Positions 6,680 through 17,362 are shown, counted from the first letter of the stretch. The stretch: 64,000 bases of DNA from Aerococcus kribbianus (GCF_026805545.1 NZ_JAPRFR010000001.1:62001-126000); one strand, 5' to 3'. Numbers and translations: made by a program. Notes: generated by a model from the letters alone, not told the origin.

Positions 6680-6752
6680 TGCCGGATGCAGGGATCGAAC
6701 CTGTGACCTACGCGTTACGAGTGCGTTGCTCTACCAGCTGAGCTAAACCGGC
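6680..6752 (-). tRNA. tRNA-Thr (anticodon CGT)
   Basis: The complement folds as a 73-nt tRNA: acceptor GCCGGTT/ATCCGGC, D arm GCTCAGCTGGTAGAGC, anticodon loop CTCGTAA giving CGT (codon ACG), and T arm with GGTTCGATCC. The discriminator is A and CCA is not encoded. The last anticodon-stem pair is an A-C mismatch. Confidence 0.93.
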
Positions 6753-6769
6753 GAATTGACAATGTGATT

Positions 6770-6798
6770 ATTATACGCCTTGATTAAGAAATTGTAAA
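6770..6798 (-). promoter_or_regulatory. Promoter of tRNA-Thr
   Basis: On the minus strand, TTTACA (6793-6798) and TATAAT (6770-6775) are separated by 17 bp and lie ~18 bp before the tRNA. Confidence 0.75.
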
Positions 6799-6894
6799 CC
6801 GGCTAGTGAAGTTTTTTGTTCATGGTATTGGCTAACACAATAGGGTGACTTTTGTTATAATAATGTATAACTTAAGGAAAATTGGGGGCAAGTG

Positions 6895-7602
6895 ATGAAT
6901 TCAAAACATTTATCCAAACGTTTAAACAAAGTGGCTGATTACGTACAGGCTGGTGCACGCTTGGCTGATATTGGTTCTGACCATGCTTACCTTCCTGTTT
7001 ACCTCGTGAAAGAGGGTAAGATTGACTTTGCCATTGCTGGTGAGGTCGTTGATGGGCCTTATCAGTCTGCCGTTCAAGAAGTTGCTAGAGAAGGGGTTGA
7101 AGACCAAGTGTTTCCTCGCTTTGGGGACGGGCTTGAAGTAGTTACAGAAGCTGATCAAATAGATACCCTTACTATTTGTGGGATGGGCGGCAAGCTAATC
7201 ACAGAAATATTAGACCGAGGACTAACTAAGGCACGTTTCCCTAAGCCGCCACAATTGATTCTCCAAGCCAATGTCTATGAAGCGGGTTTGCGGCGGTATT
7301 TATTGTCACACCATTATGATATTGTGGCTGAAACTATTGTTGCTGAGGCAGGGAAGTTCTATGAAATTATGCTGGCCCAGTATCGAGACCAAGTGAGTGA
7401 TTGGTCGGAACAAGAGTTACAATTTGGGCGCTATATTGCCCAGAACCAACCGGATGTCTTTAAGGCGAAATGGCAGAGTGTGCGCCAACGCCATCAAATG
7501 GTGCTGGCTGGCTTGGACCAGGCCCAAACGCAGGCAGCTAAGACCAAGCATAAAGAATTTTCCCGTCTGATAGCAGAGATTGATCAAGTATTGGAGGACT
7601 AA
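6895..7602 (+). CDS. trmK: tRNA (adenine(22)-N1)-methyltransferase
   Basis: TrmK methylates N1 of A22 in tRNA with S-adenosylmethionine. The 235 residues begin with a substrate-side helix (SKHLSKRLNKVADYV), then the Rossmann SAM-binding motif ADIGSDHAYLPVYL (~25) and the motif TICGMGGKLITEIL (~95), and end with the helical C-terminal domain typical of the YqfN/TrmK family. A GTG three bases upstream is possible, but ATG 6895 fits the GGGGG site better. A TATAAT at 6856-6861 probably belongs to its promoter. It lies 2 bp before the Nif3-family gene, the usual Firmicutes pairing. Confidence 0.93.
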   Translation: MNSKHLSKRLNKVADYVQAGARLADIGSDHAYLPVYLVKEGKIDFAIAGEVVDGPYQSAVQEVAREGVEDQVFPRFGDGLEVVTEADQIDTLTICGMGGKLITEILDRGLTKARFPKPPQLILQANVYEAGLRRYLLSHHYDIVAETIVAEAGKFYEIMLAQYRDQVSDWSEQELQFGRYIAQNQPDVFKAKWQSVRQRHQMVLAGLDQAQTQAAKTKHKEFSRLIAEIDQVLED

Positions 7603-7604
7603 GC

Positions 7605-8729
7605 ATGAACAAAGCATTGACTGTTGAAGACTTTATTGGTCGTTTTGAAGCCTATGCCCCAAAAACTTATGCCGTTGAGGGTGACCCCATCGGACTGCAT
7701 TTTGGTTCGTTTAAGCAAGAAATTCATAAGATTATGGTGACTTTGGATGTGCGTCCAGAAGTAGTGGATGAAGCAATAGATGAGGGTGTGGATTTTATCT
7801 TTGCCCACCATCCGCCTATCTTCAAAGGGCCTAATGTTCTCACTGAAGACAATAAGCAACAAGCCATGTATGCTAAGATTATTCGCCATGGGATTGCGGT
7901 GTATGCGGCACATACCAACTTAGATGCTGCACCTAATGGCATGAATGATTGGTTGGCGGAATTATATGGGTTGGAAAACACCCAAGTACTGAGCCCTCAT
8001 TACCAAATCAAGTATTACCGGGTGAATGTCTATATCCCTAAGGAAGATGTGGATAGCCTTCACCAAGCAATCGTAGATGAAGGTTTGGCTAGCCATGGGA
8101 ATTATTCGGGAGTGAATTTCCAAGTCGCCGGCCATGGCCACTTTACTCCGAATGACCAAGCCTCACCACATATTGGTCAAGCAGGTCAAGCCGAAGAGGT
8201 TGAAGAAATTCTGTATTCGTTTATTTGTAGTGAAGAAGAAAAGGAAAAAGCCTTAGCTGTTACTAAGAACAATCATCCTTATGAAGTTCCAGTTATCGAT
8301 GTCTATGCCTTAGATAACCTTAGCCAAGCCATTGGTTTAGGTCGTGTTGGTGACTTAGACCAAGCCATGCCGATAGAGGACTATATTGCGCTAGTCAAGG
8401 AGCGTACAGGGATTTCTGGTTTAAGAGCAGTTCTAACTGATTCCCAAGCCATGGTGAAACGGGTCGCTGTTTTGGGTGGCGATGGGGGTAAATTTTATCC
8501 AGATGCGCTTAAAGCCGGCGCTGACACCTATATTACGGGTGATATTTATTACCATGTGGGCCATGATATGTTGGCCGATGGGCTGAATGCTATCGATCCA
8601 GGGCACCATTTCGAGAGCATTTGTAAAGATAAACTATTGGCTATCTTCTCCCAATGGCAAGAGGAAGATCAGTGGCCTGTCACTATTATTAAGAGCCAAC
8701 TCAACACTGACCCATTCACATTTTATTAA
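7605..8729 (+). CDS. Nif3-like dinuclear metal-centre protein (YqfO type)
   Basis: This is a 374-residue member of the Nif3/GTP cyclohydrolase I type 2 family. Metal ligands are visible as FAHHPPIF (~65), AHTNLD (~105) and, near the end, GDIYYHVGHDM and the final DPGHHFES block. The middle ~100 residues form the extra PII-like insert present in the long Gram-positive form. The biochemical role of the family is unsettled, so no reaction is given. It follows trmK by 2 bp and precedes pepT by 12 bp, all with good ribosome sites, so the three are one transcript. Confidence 0.9.
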   Translation: MNKALTVEDFIGRFEAYAPKTYAVEGDPIGLHFGSFKQEIHKIMVTLDVRPEVVDEAIDEGVDFIFAHHPPIFKGPNVLTEDNKQQAMYAKIIRHGIAVYAAHTNLDAAPNGMNDWLAELYGLENTQVLSPHYQIKYYRVNVYIPKEDVDSLHQAIVDEGLASHGNYSGVNFQVAGHGHFTPNDQASPHIGQAGQAEEVEEILYSFICSEEEKEKALAVTKNNHPYEVPVIDVYALDNLSQAIGLGRVGDLDQAMPIEDYIALVKERTGISGLRAVLTDSQAMVKRVAVLGGDGGKFYPDALKAGADTYITGDIYYHVGHDMLADGLNAIDPGHHFESICKDKLLAIFSQWQEEDQWPVTIIKSQLNTDPFTFY

Positions 8730-8741
8730 GGAGTGACCTAA

Positions 8742-9998
8742 ATGACTTATCACATTGATCGTGAGTTTTTATTGGACCGTTTTTTAACTTATGTTAAGGA
8801 AGACACCCAGTCGGATGAAGCCTACGCCCACCAAGTGCCATCGACAGCCAAGCAAGTTGACTTTGCTAAGAAGCTCATAGCTTCCTTGGCAGATTTTCCG
8901 CTTGAGGATATTTTCTTCAATGACAAAGATGCCTATGTGACTGCGACTTTGCCAAGTAATGATCCGGAAGGCAACTATCCGACCATTGCTTTCTTTGCTC
9001 ATGTGGACACGGCAGATTTCAATGGGTCTAATGTTTCTCCACAAATTATTGAGGACTATCAGGGGCAAGTGATTGATTTAGGGGAGTCTGGCTATCAGCT
9101 AGACCCCGAGGTGTTTCCTTCACTAAATAAATACCATGGCCAAACCTTGATTACGACTGATGGAACAACCCTATTAGGTGCTGATGATAAGGCTGGTATT
9201 GCTGAAATCGTGACGGCGATTGCTTATTTAGTGGACCATCCAGAGATCAAACATGGGGACATCAAAATTGCTTTTGGTCCTGATGAAGAAATTGGAGTGG
9301 GTGCCGATCGTTTTGATGTGGACCGTTTGGCTGCTGACTTTGCCTATACTATGGATGGGGGTCCTCTAGGTGAGTTGCAATACGAAACCTTTAATGCAGC
9401 TGCGGCCAAGGTTAAAATTGCCGGGAAAAATGTTCACCCTGGTACAGCTAAGGACACGATGATTAATGCCTTACAATTAGCTGTCGACTTCCACGCTGCC
9501 TTGCCAGAAGATCAACGTCCTGAAACGACTGATGGTCGTGACGGTTTTTATCATTTGATGGGCTTAACAGGTAAGGTCGATGAAGCAGAAATGTCTTATA
9601 TTATTCGTGATCATGATCGTGAAATTTTTGAAGACCGTAAAGCACAAATGTTAGCTATTGCAGATAAGCTTAATGCTGAATGGGGACATCAAGTGGTTCA
9701 AGTTGAACTAAATGATCAATATTATAACATGGGTGATATTTTGCAAGACGACATGCGTCCAATTAAATTGGCCCAAAAAGCCTTCCAAAATGTTGGCATC
9801 GAAGCGGAAATTGAAGCCGTTCGTGGTGGGACTGACGGGTCAAAACTAACCTACATGGGTCTGCCAACACCTAATATTTTTGCAGGTGGGGAGAACATGC
9901 ATGGGCGTTTTGAATATGTGAGTCTACAAACAATGGAAAAAGCCAGCCAAGTCATTGTGGCCATTGCTGCTTTGGCTGGTCAATACCACGACCTATAA
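8742..9998 (+). CDS. pepT: Peptidase T (tripeptide aminopeptidase)
   Basis: PepT is a cytosolic zinc peptidase of the M20 family that removes the N-terminal residue of tripeptides. At 418 residues it is full length. Metal and catalytic motifs appear in order: FFAHVDTAD (~88), [11 protein letters not shown] (~145), the acid pair GPDEEIG (~180), [17 protein letters not shown] (~203) and [12 protein letters not shown] near the C-terminus. The GAGTGACC site 8 bp before the ATG and the 12-bp gap to the Nif3 gene point to co-transcription. It suits an amino-acid-requiring organism feeding on peptides. Confidence 0.95.
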   Translation: MTYHIDREFLLDRFLTYVKEDTQSDEAYAHQVPSTAKQVDFAKKLIASLADFPLEDIFFNDKDAYVTATLPSNDPEGNYPTIAFFAHVDTADFNGSNVSPQIIEDYQGQVIDLGESGYQLDPEVFPSLNKYHGQTLITTDGTTLLGADDKAGIAEIVTAIAYLVDHPEIKHGDIKIAFGPDEEIGVGADRFDVDRLAADFAYTMDGGPLGELQYETFNAAAAKVKIAGKNVHPGTAKDTMINALQLAVDFHAALPEDQRPETTDGRDGFYHLMGLTGKVDEAEMSYIIRDHDREIFEDRKAQMLAIADKLNAEWGHQVVQVELNDQYYNMGDILQDDMRPIKLAQKAFQNVGIEAEIEAVRGGTDGSKLTYMGLPTPNIFAGGENMHGRFEYVSLQTMEKASQVIVAIAALAGQYHDL

Positions 9999-10038
9999 AA
10001 GACCTGATAACTGAGCGTAAAGTCTTGGGGAGAGAGCG

Positions 10039-13000
10039 ATGCAATTACAATTTACCTTATTAACTGAAAGCCAATCTGATAAAAAGGCAATTTACCAAGA
10101 TATCGTCGCCTATTTAGCCGCTGACGAGCAAAATCGGGTATTTTATTTGACGCCAAACCATATGAAATTCGATATGGAGATGGCAGTTTTAGATGCTATT
10201 GGTCAAGTGACTGATAAGCATGACTATACAGCTATGATGCGACTCTCTGTCGTCAGCTTCCAGCGTTTAGCCTGGTTTCTTGATCAAAAACTTGAGCAAG
10301 CACCGCAAAATGACTTGTCCGAAGTAGCTAGGGTCATGTTAATCCAAGAAAGTCTATTAAATTTGTCAGACCAATTAACGATTTACAAAGGACAAGTCAA
10401 GCACATTGGTTTTGTGCGTAAACTGAGCCAGTTATTTGAAGAATTGGCTATTGGAAATATTTCCGCTGACGATTTGCTAACGATTGTATCAACAAGTGCC
10501 GATGAGTCGATGCTCGACCAAGACAAGGTCCTTGCTAATCAAGTGGCAAAGATAAAAGAACTTAGCCTCATCTATTCTACTTATCAAGATGTTCTGGCTA
10601 GTCAAGCGCTTACGACGACTAGTTTATATGATCAATTGCTGGGACAAATTGACAAACTTGATTTAAGTCATGTGCGAGTAGTCATTGATGGCTTTTATCG
10701 CTTTAATGCTGGAGAGAAGACGGTAATCACGGCCTTATTAGAGAAGAGTCAGGCTCTTAATGTCGTGATGAGTTTAGACCAGCCTTATCTCAAGCAAAAA
10801 CCAGACGCTTTTGATCTCTTCTTAGTGACTGGGACGACTTATTATCATCTCTATCATTATGCCAAAGACCATGATATTCCTATCGCCATAGATCAATACG
10901 GGCAGGAATTAAAAAACCGCCATGTTGGTATGCCAATCTTAGACCAATATTTAAGACAATCCGACTATGGTCAAAGTGACAAAATCATTAGATCTGAAGA
11001 CCAAGTAAGAGTCGGGCAATACTTACATCTTGCTAAAGCAGAAACACCTTATGTGGAGTCACAAGCTGTCGCTAACCATATTTATCGCTTAGTGGCTAGT
11101 GGGGATTACCGTTACAAGGATATTCAAATTCTAATTCGTGATCAGAAAAATTACCGAGAAAGCTTACTTCCCCAGCTTCAGCGCAATGAAATCCCATATT
11201 TTTGGGATGATTCTGATACCATGGAAAATCACCCCCTCTATCGGATGCTGATGGGACTTTACCATATTTACCGTTATCAATGGCGTTATGAAGATATCTT
11301 TGATTTTCTTCGTAGCGAACTATTTATTCCTCACTTTATTAGTGAGAGCACAGAAGATGATGAAGAGCAAGCCGCTTATTTCCGTCAGGTCGTTGACCGT
11401 ACTGAGAATGTCGTCTTAAAGAATGGCTATACTGGACCAGCTTGGTGGCAAAAGCGACGGCATTGGTCCTATCTCTATGTGGATGAAGAAGGGAATAAGG
11501 AGGGAAGTGACCAGGATATTGAAACCGAACGTTTGGCTAATCTGCTTAAAAACTACTTGAGTGCGAGTCTAAGTGACTTATTTCAACTTTGGGACCAAGA
11601 AGCGACTAGTAAGGAAGTGTTAGCACACTTTTACCAATTTTTGGTGGATTATAAGGTCCAAGACCGTTTAATGATTTGGCGCGATCAGAGAATTGCCCAA
11701 GGGGACTTAGGTCAAGCACGCCACCATGAACAAGCCTGGCAAAGTTTTGTGCAAGTTTTAGAAGACTATGTGGCCTTGTTTGCTGATGAAAAATTTTCTC
11801 CTGATCGTTTCTTCCAAATTTTGGAAACTGCCTTTCAAGAGGCGTCTTATTCTATTGTGCCGCCAAGCATGGATTCAGTCACTATTACTGGTATTGATAG
11901 TCAGCGGGTCAAGCGACCTAAAATTTCTTTTGTGATGGGTTTGACCAAGGGAACATTGCCCAAGCAATACCATGAAGACTCTCTGTTAACCCAAGAAGAC
12001 CGACAAATGATTAGCAAAGGCCTAAATTGGGATCAAGCTTTTGAGCCTTCTGTCGCCATGAAACAGTCTAATGAACGCTTTATTGCCTACAAGACCTTTT
12101 TATCGGCAACAGAAGGGGTCTATTTGTCCTATCCTTATAATGCAGATAAGGCACAAAGTCAGGGCTCACCTTATATCGAACAATTACAAGCAGCTTTTCA
12201 ATTAAAGGTCAAGAAATATTCTAGCCAAGTAGACTTGGCCGACCTGGGGAATTGGCGCAGTCAATTAGCTGCCTTTATGACAAAAGCACGTACCGCTAGA
12301 GACCAAGAATTGCCCTTGGATAATTATTGGCGGCAAATCTATGATCGTTTGTTGGCTAGTGCCAGCATAAAAAGTGAGGTTAAGGGGATTCTCCCCGCTT
12401 TGAATGACCATAATTGGGTAGAAAACTTGTCCGAAGATTTGGCCAAACGCTTATATGGTCAACCCTTGGCCGTATCAGTATCACAAATTGAGCTCTATAA
12501 CCGCGATCCTTTTTCTTATTTCTTGAAGTATGGCTTAAAACTGCGAGAAAGACCGGCCTTTGAACTGGATCCAATCCAAACGGGAAATTATTCCCATGCC
12601 TTTCTGGATCAGTTCCATAAAAAATTACATTATGAGGAATTGACCTTAGCGGATTTAGATGACGATCAAATGGCTTATGTTTTCAAGCAAATTAGCCAAG
12701 AATTCACTGATTTAGACCAATATCCTGAATTTACGGTTTTTGAGAGTTCTGCTGTTCATCGTCAAGGGAAGCTGCGTCTACAAGAGACGTTAAGAAAACT
12801 CTTACTGGCTATGCGCCAACAAGGCCAGCAAGCCGGATTTAAGGCTTATGCTAGTGAAAGTCATTTCAATGAAGACCGGGATAATTTCTTAATGCGGGGT
12901 AAAATCGACCGCTGGGATGCTTTCACATGGAAAGGACAGACTTATTATCAAATTATTGACTATAAATCGAGTCAGAGGAAGTTGGGCTTTCGGGAGATTT

Positions 13001-13596
13001 ACTCAGGCCGGCAGTTACAATTACTGGCTTATTTGTCTGTCGCCTTGGATATCAGTAGAAGAGACTCTAGGACCCAGCGAGCCCAAAGCTTGGGGATATT
13101 CTATCAAAATATTAAACCCTCCCTACTTAAGATTGACAACCAAGAGGGTTTACAGGCTGATAAATTAGCAGCCAATATTCAAGCCCAATATCGCTTAGAA
13201 GGCTATTTCCGCGGGGATGTTGATTTAATGACAGCAATAGATACAGGCTTAGAAAGGGCTAAAAAATCTCAAGTTTACCCAGCCCAGTTAAAGAATGATG
13301 GTGGTTTTCATTCGAAAAGTAGTTTTCTAACAGCTGCCGAATGGGACTTGCTCTTAGCCTTTACCCAGAACAAGATTGCAGCCAGTGTTCAAGCGATTGA
13401 ATCTGGGCGTATTCCCTTAGCGCCTTATGAAGATGATCGTTTCATCCCCTCATTGACTGATCCTTATCGGTCTGTTTCCTTATTTGATGCCACTGATCCG
13501 ATTAATCGTTACCGAAAAGAAGACAAGAAAATTGATGAAAAGCAATTCTTTAATATGCTTGCTGCAGAGTTAGAAGAGGATGAGAATGATGAGTAA
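10039..13596 (+). CDS. rexB: ATP-dependent nuclease subunit B (RexB/AddB)
   Basis: With RexA it forms the helicase-nuclease that resects double-strand breaks for recombination. The 1185 residues contain a helicase-like N-terminal part lacking a clear Walker A (as in streptococcal RexB) and a RecB-family nuclease domain near the C-terminus: GKIDRWD (~955), QIIDYKSSQRK (~973) and SGRQLQLLAYL (~993). I find no cysteine in the whole protein. Bacillus AddB holds a 4Fe-4S cluster with four Cys around this nuclease, so this enzyme must manage without it. The start follows GGGGAGAGAG. The stop lies inside the start region of rexA. Confidence 0.93.
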   Translation: MQLQFTLLTESQSDKKAIYQDIVAYLAADEQNRVFYLTPNHMKFDMEMAVLDAIGQVTDKHDYTAMMRLSVVSFQRLAWFLDQKLEQAPQNDLSEVARVMLIQESLLNLSDQLTIYKGQVKHIGFVRKLSQLFEELAIGNISADDLLTIVSTSADESMLDQDKVLANQVAKIKELSLIYSTYQDVLASQALTTTSLYDQLLGQIDKLDLSHVRVVIDGFYRFNAGEKTVITALLEKSQALNVVMSLDQPYLKQKPDAFDLFLVTGTTYYHLYHYAKDHDIPIAIDQYGQELKNRHVGMPILDQYLRQSDYGQSDKIIRSEDQVRVGQYLHLAKAETPYVESQAVANHIYRLVASGDYRYKDIQILIRDQKNYRESLLPQLQRNEIPYFWDDSDTMENHPLYRMLMGLYHIYRYQWRYEDIFDFLRSELFIPHFISESTEDDEEQAAYFRQVVDRTENVVLKNGYTGPAWWQKRRHWSYLYVDEEGNKEGSDQDIETERLANLLKNYLSASLSDLFQLWDQEATSKEVLAHFYQFLVDYKVQDRLMIWRDQRIAQGDLGQARHHEQAWQSFVQVLEDYVALFADEKFSPDRFFQILETAFQEASYSIVPPSMDSVTITGIDSQRVKRPKISFVMGLTKGTLPKQYHEDSLLTQEDRQMISKGLNWDQAFEPSVAMKQSNERFIAYKTFLSATEGVYLSYPYNADKAQSQGSPYIEQLQAAFQLKVKKYSSQVDLADLGNWRSQLAAFMTKARTARDQELPLDNYWRQIYDRLLASASIKSEVKGILPALNDHNWVENLSEDLAKRLYGQPLAVSVSQIELYNRDPFSYFLKYGLKLRERPAFELDPIQTGNYSHAFLDQFHKKLHYEELTLADLDDDQMAYVFKQISQEFTDLDQYPEFTVFESSAVHRQGKLRLQETLRKLLLAMRQQGQQAGFKAYASESHFNEDRDNFLMRGKIDRWDAFTWKGQTYYQIIDYKSSQRKLGFREIYSGRQLQLLAYLSVALDISRRDSRTQRAQSLGIFYQNIKPSLLKIDNQEGLQADKLAANIQAQYRLEGYFRGDVDLMTAIDTGLERAKKSQVYPAQLKNDGGFHSKSSFLTAAEWDLLLAFTQNKIAASVQAIESGRIPLAPYEDDRFIPSLTDPYRSVSLFDATDPINRYRKEDKKIDEKQFFNMLAAELEEDENDE

Positions 13597-16500
13597 ACTG
13601 CCCCTACAACCCCCAGAAAGTAAATACACGGTCAATCAATGGCAGGCGATTCATCAAGAAGGGAATAACTTGCTCCTATCTGCTTCTGCCGGTTCAGGTA
13701 AAACTAGTGTTCTAGTGCAGCGTATTATGCGTAAACTCCGTCAAGGTCAAAGCATAAAATCATTGCTTGTGGTTACCTTTACCGAGGCAGCTGCCCGGGA
13801 AATGAAGGAACGTATTGAGGCCGAATTATTAGTCCTGGTTAACCAAAGTGAGCCAGGCCCCGACCAACGTTTTTTCTTGCAACAAATTCAAGATTTACCT
13901 AGCGCCAACATTTCGACCATTGATGCCTTTTGTCGGCAAGTCATCCAACGCTATTATTACCTGATTGACCTGGACCCACTTTATCGTTTGTTGACTGATC
14001 AAACTGAACTAAATATGCATAATGAAACGGTTTGGCACGATTTGAAGGAAGGCTACTTGTCCAACCAGGACTCAGATTTTTTACGGGTTCAAGCAAACTT
14101 TGTGACTGGGACTTCTGATAAGGCCTTAGATGACATCATTTATCAGCTCTATAATAAGTCACGGTCGCATGCTGATCCAGAAGCTTGGTTGGACCAACTC
14201 TTAAGGGTTTATGACCAAGCCTTGCCTTTGGATGCGGATTCCGTTTTTTATCGTGACCACGTGGTAAGGCCAAGCCTAGCGATTGTTAATAACTTGCTTG
14301 CCCAATTGCAAACTATTGATAATGAAGCCGCTATGGGTAGTTTAAAAGGCCACAGCAAAGTCAGAGAAGACTTAGATTCGATTATAGCTTTCTATCGGTC
14401 GTTTATCGACAAGGCTGAGAACTCTTATCAAGCCGCTTTCGCTTGGGCCAGTCAAGGACCACCCAAACTACGCAATAGAGTAAAACGGGATTTTGAAGGC
14501 GATGATGAAGCCTACGAATGGCGTGATGGAGTTAAAACTAAAGTAAATGGTATAAAGGAACGCTTTGAGAAGGATGTGGTGAAGGCCTATTTTGCCTTTG
14601 ATCTGGATACTCAGACCGCCTTTATGACTAACAGTGGAGCCATAGCGACTAGCCTAGTTAAAGTAGTGAAAGAATTCATTGCCGCTATGAAGCAATACAA
14701 AGAAGCCCACAATATTATGGATTTTGCAGATATTGAACTCTATAGTTATCAGATTCTTCAACAGCAGTCTGACCAAGCGGGGAATAACGAAGCGCGGTCT
14801 TATTATCAAGAGCGTTTTGCTGAGATTATGATTGATGAATACCAAGACGTCAATGCTCTCCAAGAAGCCATCCTACAAACGATTAGCCGTGAAGCGACTT
14901 CGGGCAACCGTTTTATGGTGGGAGATGTTAAACAAAGTATTTATCGTTTTCGTTTTGCTGAGCCGTCTTTATTTATCCGTAAATACCAAGATTATGCTGA
15001 TGGTCAGTCGGGCCAGCGGATAATTTTAGCGGAAAATTTCCGCAGCCGGGCGAACGTCATCGATTTTACTAACTTTGTTTTCCAACAATTGATGGATAAG
15101 GAACTAGGGCAGATCAGTTATGACCGTGATGCCCAGTTAAAAAATGGCTTTAAAGATTTTATGGGTGAGGACCAAGATTTTATTACCGAATTACTTATTT
15201 ATGATACGAGTGAAGAGCCCGAAGCTAATCTAGGCGATAATGGGGAAGAGACTCTTGATTTCGATGGTCACGGTGGTCAGGTCCATCTCTTAGCGCAGAG
15301 AATTCAAGACTTAATAAGTACAGGCTTTGAAATTTATGATAAGAAATTAAAGGCGATGCGACCTGTCCAATACAAAGACATGGTGGTATTAACCAAAAAA
15401 AGAAAAGACTATCCGCAGATTGAAACCATCTTTGCTAGTTATGGTATCCCCTTACAATTTGATAAGGCCACCAATTATTTTCAAAGAACTGAGATTATGA
15501 TCATGATGAATGCCTTACGTTTGGTGGACAATCCTTACCAAGATATTGCCTTGGCTTCTGTTCTTCGTTCGCCTTTAGTCGGTTTATCAGAACCTGAAAT
15601 GGCAGAAATCCGCTTGGCCAATAAATTCGCTACTTATTATGATGCTTTGTTAGCCTATGTCGATAATAATGATAGCGCAAGCATTTTATGGGATAAGGTT
15701 AACCACTTTAAAACTATGCTAGATACTTGGCGGGATTTTGCGCGAGATCATCAAATTGCTGAACTAATTTGGCAAATTTACATGGATACTGGCTACTTAG
15801 ATTATGCTAGTGGTATGGTGAATGGGGACCAACGTTATCGTAATCTGCATGGACTTTATCAAGAAGCACGTAATTTTGAAGAAACAGCCTTCCGCGGTCT
15901 CTTCCAATTTATTCGTTTTATTGAATTAATTTACAAGCAAGATAATGACCTAGAAGCACCGCAAAGTATTGATGATGACCAAAATGCGGTAAGAATTATG
16001 ACAGTCCATGGCTCTAAGGGCTTAGAGTTTCCCTTGGTCTTTTACTTAAATATCAGTGTCCAATTCAACTTACCGACGCGAAAACGTACTTATATTGCCA
16101 ATGATGCTATGGGCTTAGGGATTAAGACTGCTGACACAGAGCGTGGGATTTCCCATACGGATTTGATTTACGAAACGGCGCTCACTGCTGATCAACAAGA
16201 AAGTCTGGCAGAAGAAATGCGTTTACTCTACGTGGCCTTGACGCGAGCGGAACAGAAGTTATTCCTTATCGGTCAGGTAAAAGATTGGAAAAAGGCCTTG
16301 GAATCTGCTGCTAAGGCAGTAGGGGAGGACCGACTCTTAATTACCAGTCAAAGAGAAGACGCAAATTCCATCTTGGATTGGTTGCTGGCTGCTCTAATTC
16401 GTCACCCTAATATGGAAGCAGTTAATACGAGTGTTCCTATTTCAAGTCATAGCTGGGAATATCCTGATCAATTATTTACAGTAAGACTTTATAAACAAAC

Positions 16501-17329
16501 TGACATTGAACAAGGTATTTTACAAAGCAATAAACAGTTGCCGAGCCCAAATGATCAAGTGTTAACTTGGCAGGATGAGGCTAATGCACCTGCGCTAGAT
16601 TTACCGCCTTTAGCGATTGACTATGCCTATCAAGATTCTGTTGTGACCACGTCTTACCAATCGGTGAGTGAATTAAAACGTTTGCAACAAGATCCGGATG
16701 AACGCGAACTCGGTCAGTGGCGTCAAGAGCAAGCTAATACAGGCTTTCGTTATACTGAAGATTCCTTTAAAGCACCGCGATTTATAACGACGGCAGCCGA
16801 AAACCGGGCCGCTGAATTGGGAACGGCTACCCATTTATTGATGCAAAAGGTTGATTTAAGACAAACACCTAAAAGTCATGATTTAGAGCAAGTCTTTACT
16901 GATTTAGCTAAAAAAGGCTTAGTTCAAGCAGATTTAGCTGAATTTATTGATTTCTCCCACTTAGCGGAATTCTTTGAAACAGATATAGGCCACTTATTGG
17001 TGCGCGATAGTCACTATGTTCAGCGAGAGGAATCCTTCTCCCTATCCCTACCAGCTCAGGAGGTCTTCCACTCCTTAACAGCGGATGACCGACTCTTGGT
17101 GCATGGAACGATTGATGGTTTCCTGCTCTATGATGACCATATTTTATTGTATGATTTTAAAACCGACCGGGTGTCTTACCTAAATGAAGGACAGCAAAAA
17201 GATTTATTGCTTGATCGTTACGGTAGTCAGCTTACTCTCTATGCTCAGGCCCTAGAAGCCATTTGGGACCGTCCTGTGCAAGCAAAAATTATTATTGCTT
17301 TAGAAAATAATCAAATTTTTTATATTTAG
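13580..17329 (+). CDS. rexA: ATP-dependent helicase/nuclease subunit A (RexA/AddA)
   Basis: This is the UvrD-type motor and second nuclease of the RexAB enzyme. Visible in order are the Walker A SASAGSGKTSVLVQRI (~33), motif Ia VVTFTEAAAREMKERI, the Walker B IDEYQDVNALQEAIL (~420), motif VMTVHGSKGLEFPLVF, LLYVALTRAEQKLF (~885) and a C-terminal RecB nuclease with GTIDGFLLYDD and LYDFKTDRV (~1195), then YGSQLTLYAQAL. The frame is open from ATG 13580. ATGs at 13586 and 13589 sit better relative to AGAAGAGGA and are likelier starts. It overlaps the end of rexB, so translation is coupled. Confidence 0.95.
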   Translation: MRMMSKLPLQPPESKYTVNQWQAIHQEGNNLLLSASAGSGKTSVLVQRIMRKLRQGQSIKSLLVVTFTEAAAREMKERIEAELLVLVNQSEPGPDQRFFLQQIQDLPSANISTIDAFCRQVIQRYYYLIDLDPLYRLLTDQTELNMHNETVWHDLKEGYLSNQDSDFLRVQANFVTGTSDKALDDIIYQLYNKSRSHADPEAWLDQLLRVYDQALPLDADSVFYRDHVVRPSLAIVNNLLAQLQTIDNEAAMGSLKGHSKVREDLDSIIAFYRSFIDKAENSYQAAFAWASQGPPKLRNRVKRDFEGDDEAYEWRDGVKTKVNGIKERFEKDVVKAYFAFDLDTQTAFMTNSGAIATSLVKVVKEFIAAMKQYKEAHNIMDFADIELYSYQILQQQSDQAGNNEARSYYQERFAEIMIDEYQDVNALQEAILQTISREATSGNRFMVGDVKQSIYRFRFAEPSLFIRKYQDYADGQSGQRIILAENFRSRANVIDFTNFVFQQLMDKELGQISYDRDAQLKNGFKDFMGEDQDFITELLIYDTSEEPEANLGDNGEETLDFDGHGGQVHLLAQRIQDLISTGFEIYDKKLKAMRPVQYKDMVVLTKKRKDYPQIETIFASYGIPLQFDKATNYFQRTEIMIMMNALRLVDNPYQDIALASVLRSPLVGLSEPEMAEIRLANKFATYYDALLAYVDNNDSASILWDKVNHFKTMLDTWRDFARDHQIAELIWQIYMDTGYLDYASGMVNGDQRYRNLHGLYQEARNFEETAFRGLFQFIRFIELIYKQDNDLEAPQSIDDDQNAVRIMTVHGSKGLEFPLVFYLNISVQFNLPTRKRTYIANDAMGLGIKTADTERGISHTDLIYETALTADQQESLAEEMRLLYVALTRAEQKLFLIGQVKDWKKALESAAKAVGEDRLLITSQREDANSILDWLLAALIRHPNMEAVNTSVPISSHSWEYPDQLFTVRLYKQTDIEQGILQSNKQLPSPNDQVLTWQDEANAPALDLPPLAIDYAYQDSVVTTSYQSVSELKRLQQDPDERELGQWRQEQANTGFRYTEDSFKAPRFITTAAENRAAELGTATHLLMQKVDLRQTPKSHDLEQVFTDLAKKGLVQADLAEFIDFSHLAEFFETDIGHLLVRDSHYVQREESFSLSLPAQEVFHSLTADDRLLVHGTIDGFLLYDDHILLYDFKTDRVSYLNEGQQKDLLLDRYGSQLTLYAQALEAIWDRPVQAKIIIALENNQIFYI

Positions 17330-17332
17330 TCC

Positions 17333-17362
17333 TTGCATTTCATAAGATAAAGGTGTTATAAT
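17333..17362 (+). promoter_or_regulatory. Promoter of tRNA-Gly
   Basis: TTGCAT (17333-17338) and TATAAT (17357-17362) are separated by 18 bp, about 33 bp before the tRNA. Confidence 0.7.

Noticed and set aside
6680-6752. tRNA-Thr considered as the attachment site of the island
   Set aside because: I found no second copy of the tRNA 3' end at the far border, and no integrase. The flanking repeats are unrelated to the tRNA.
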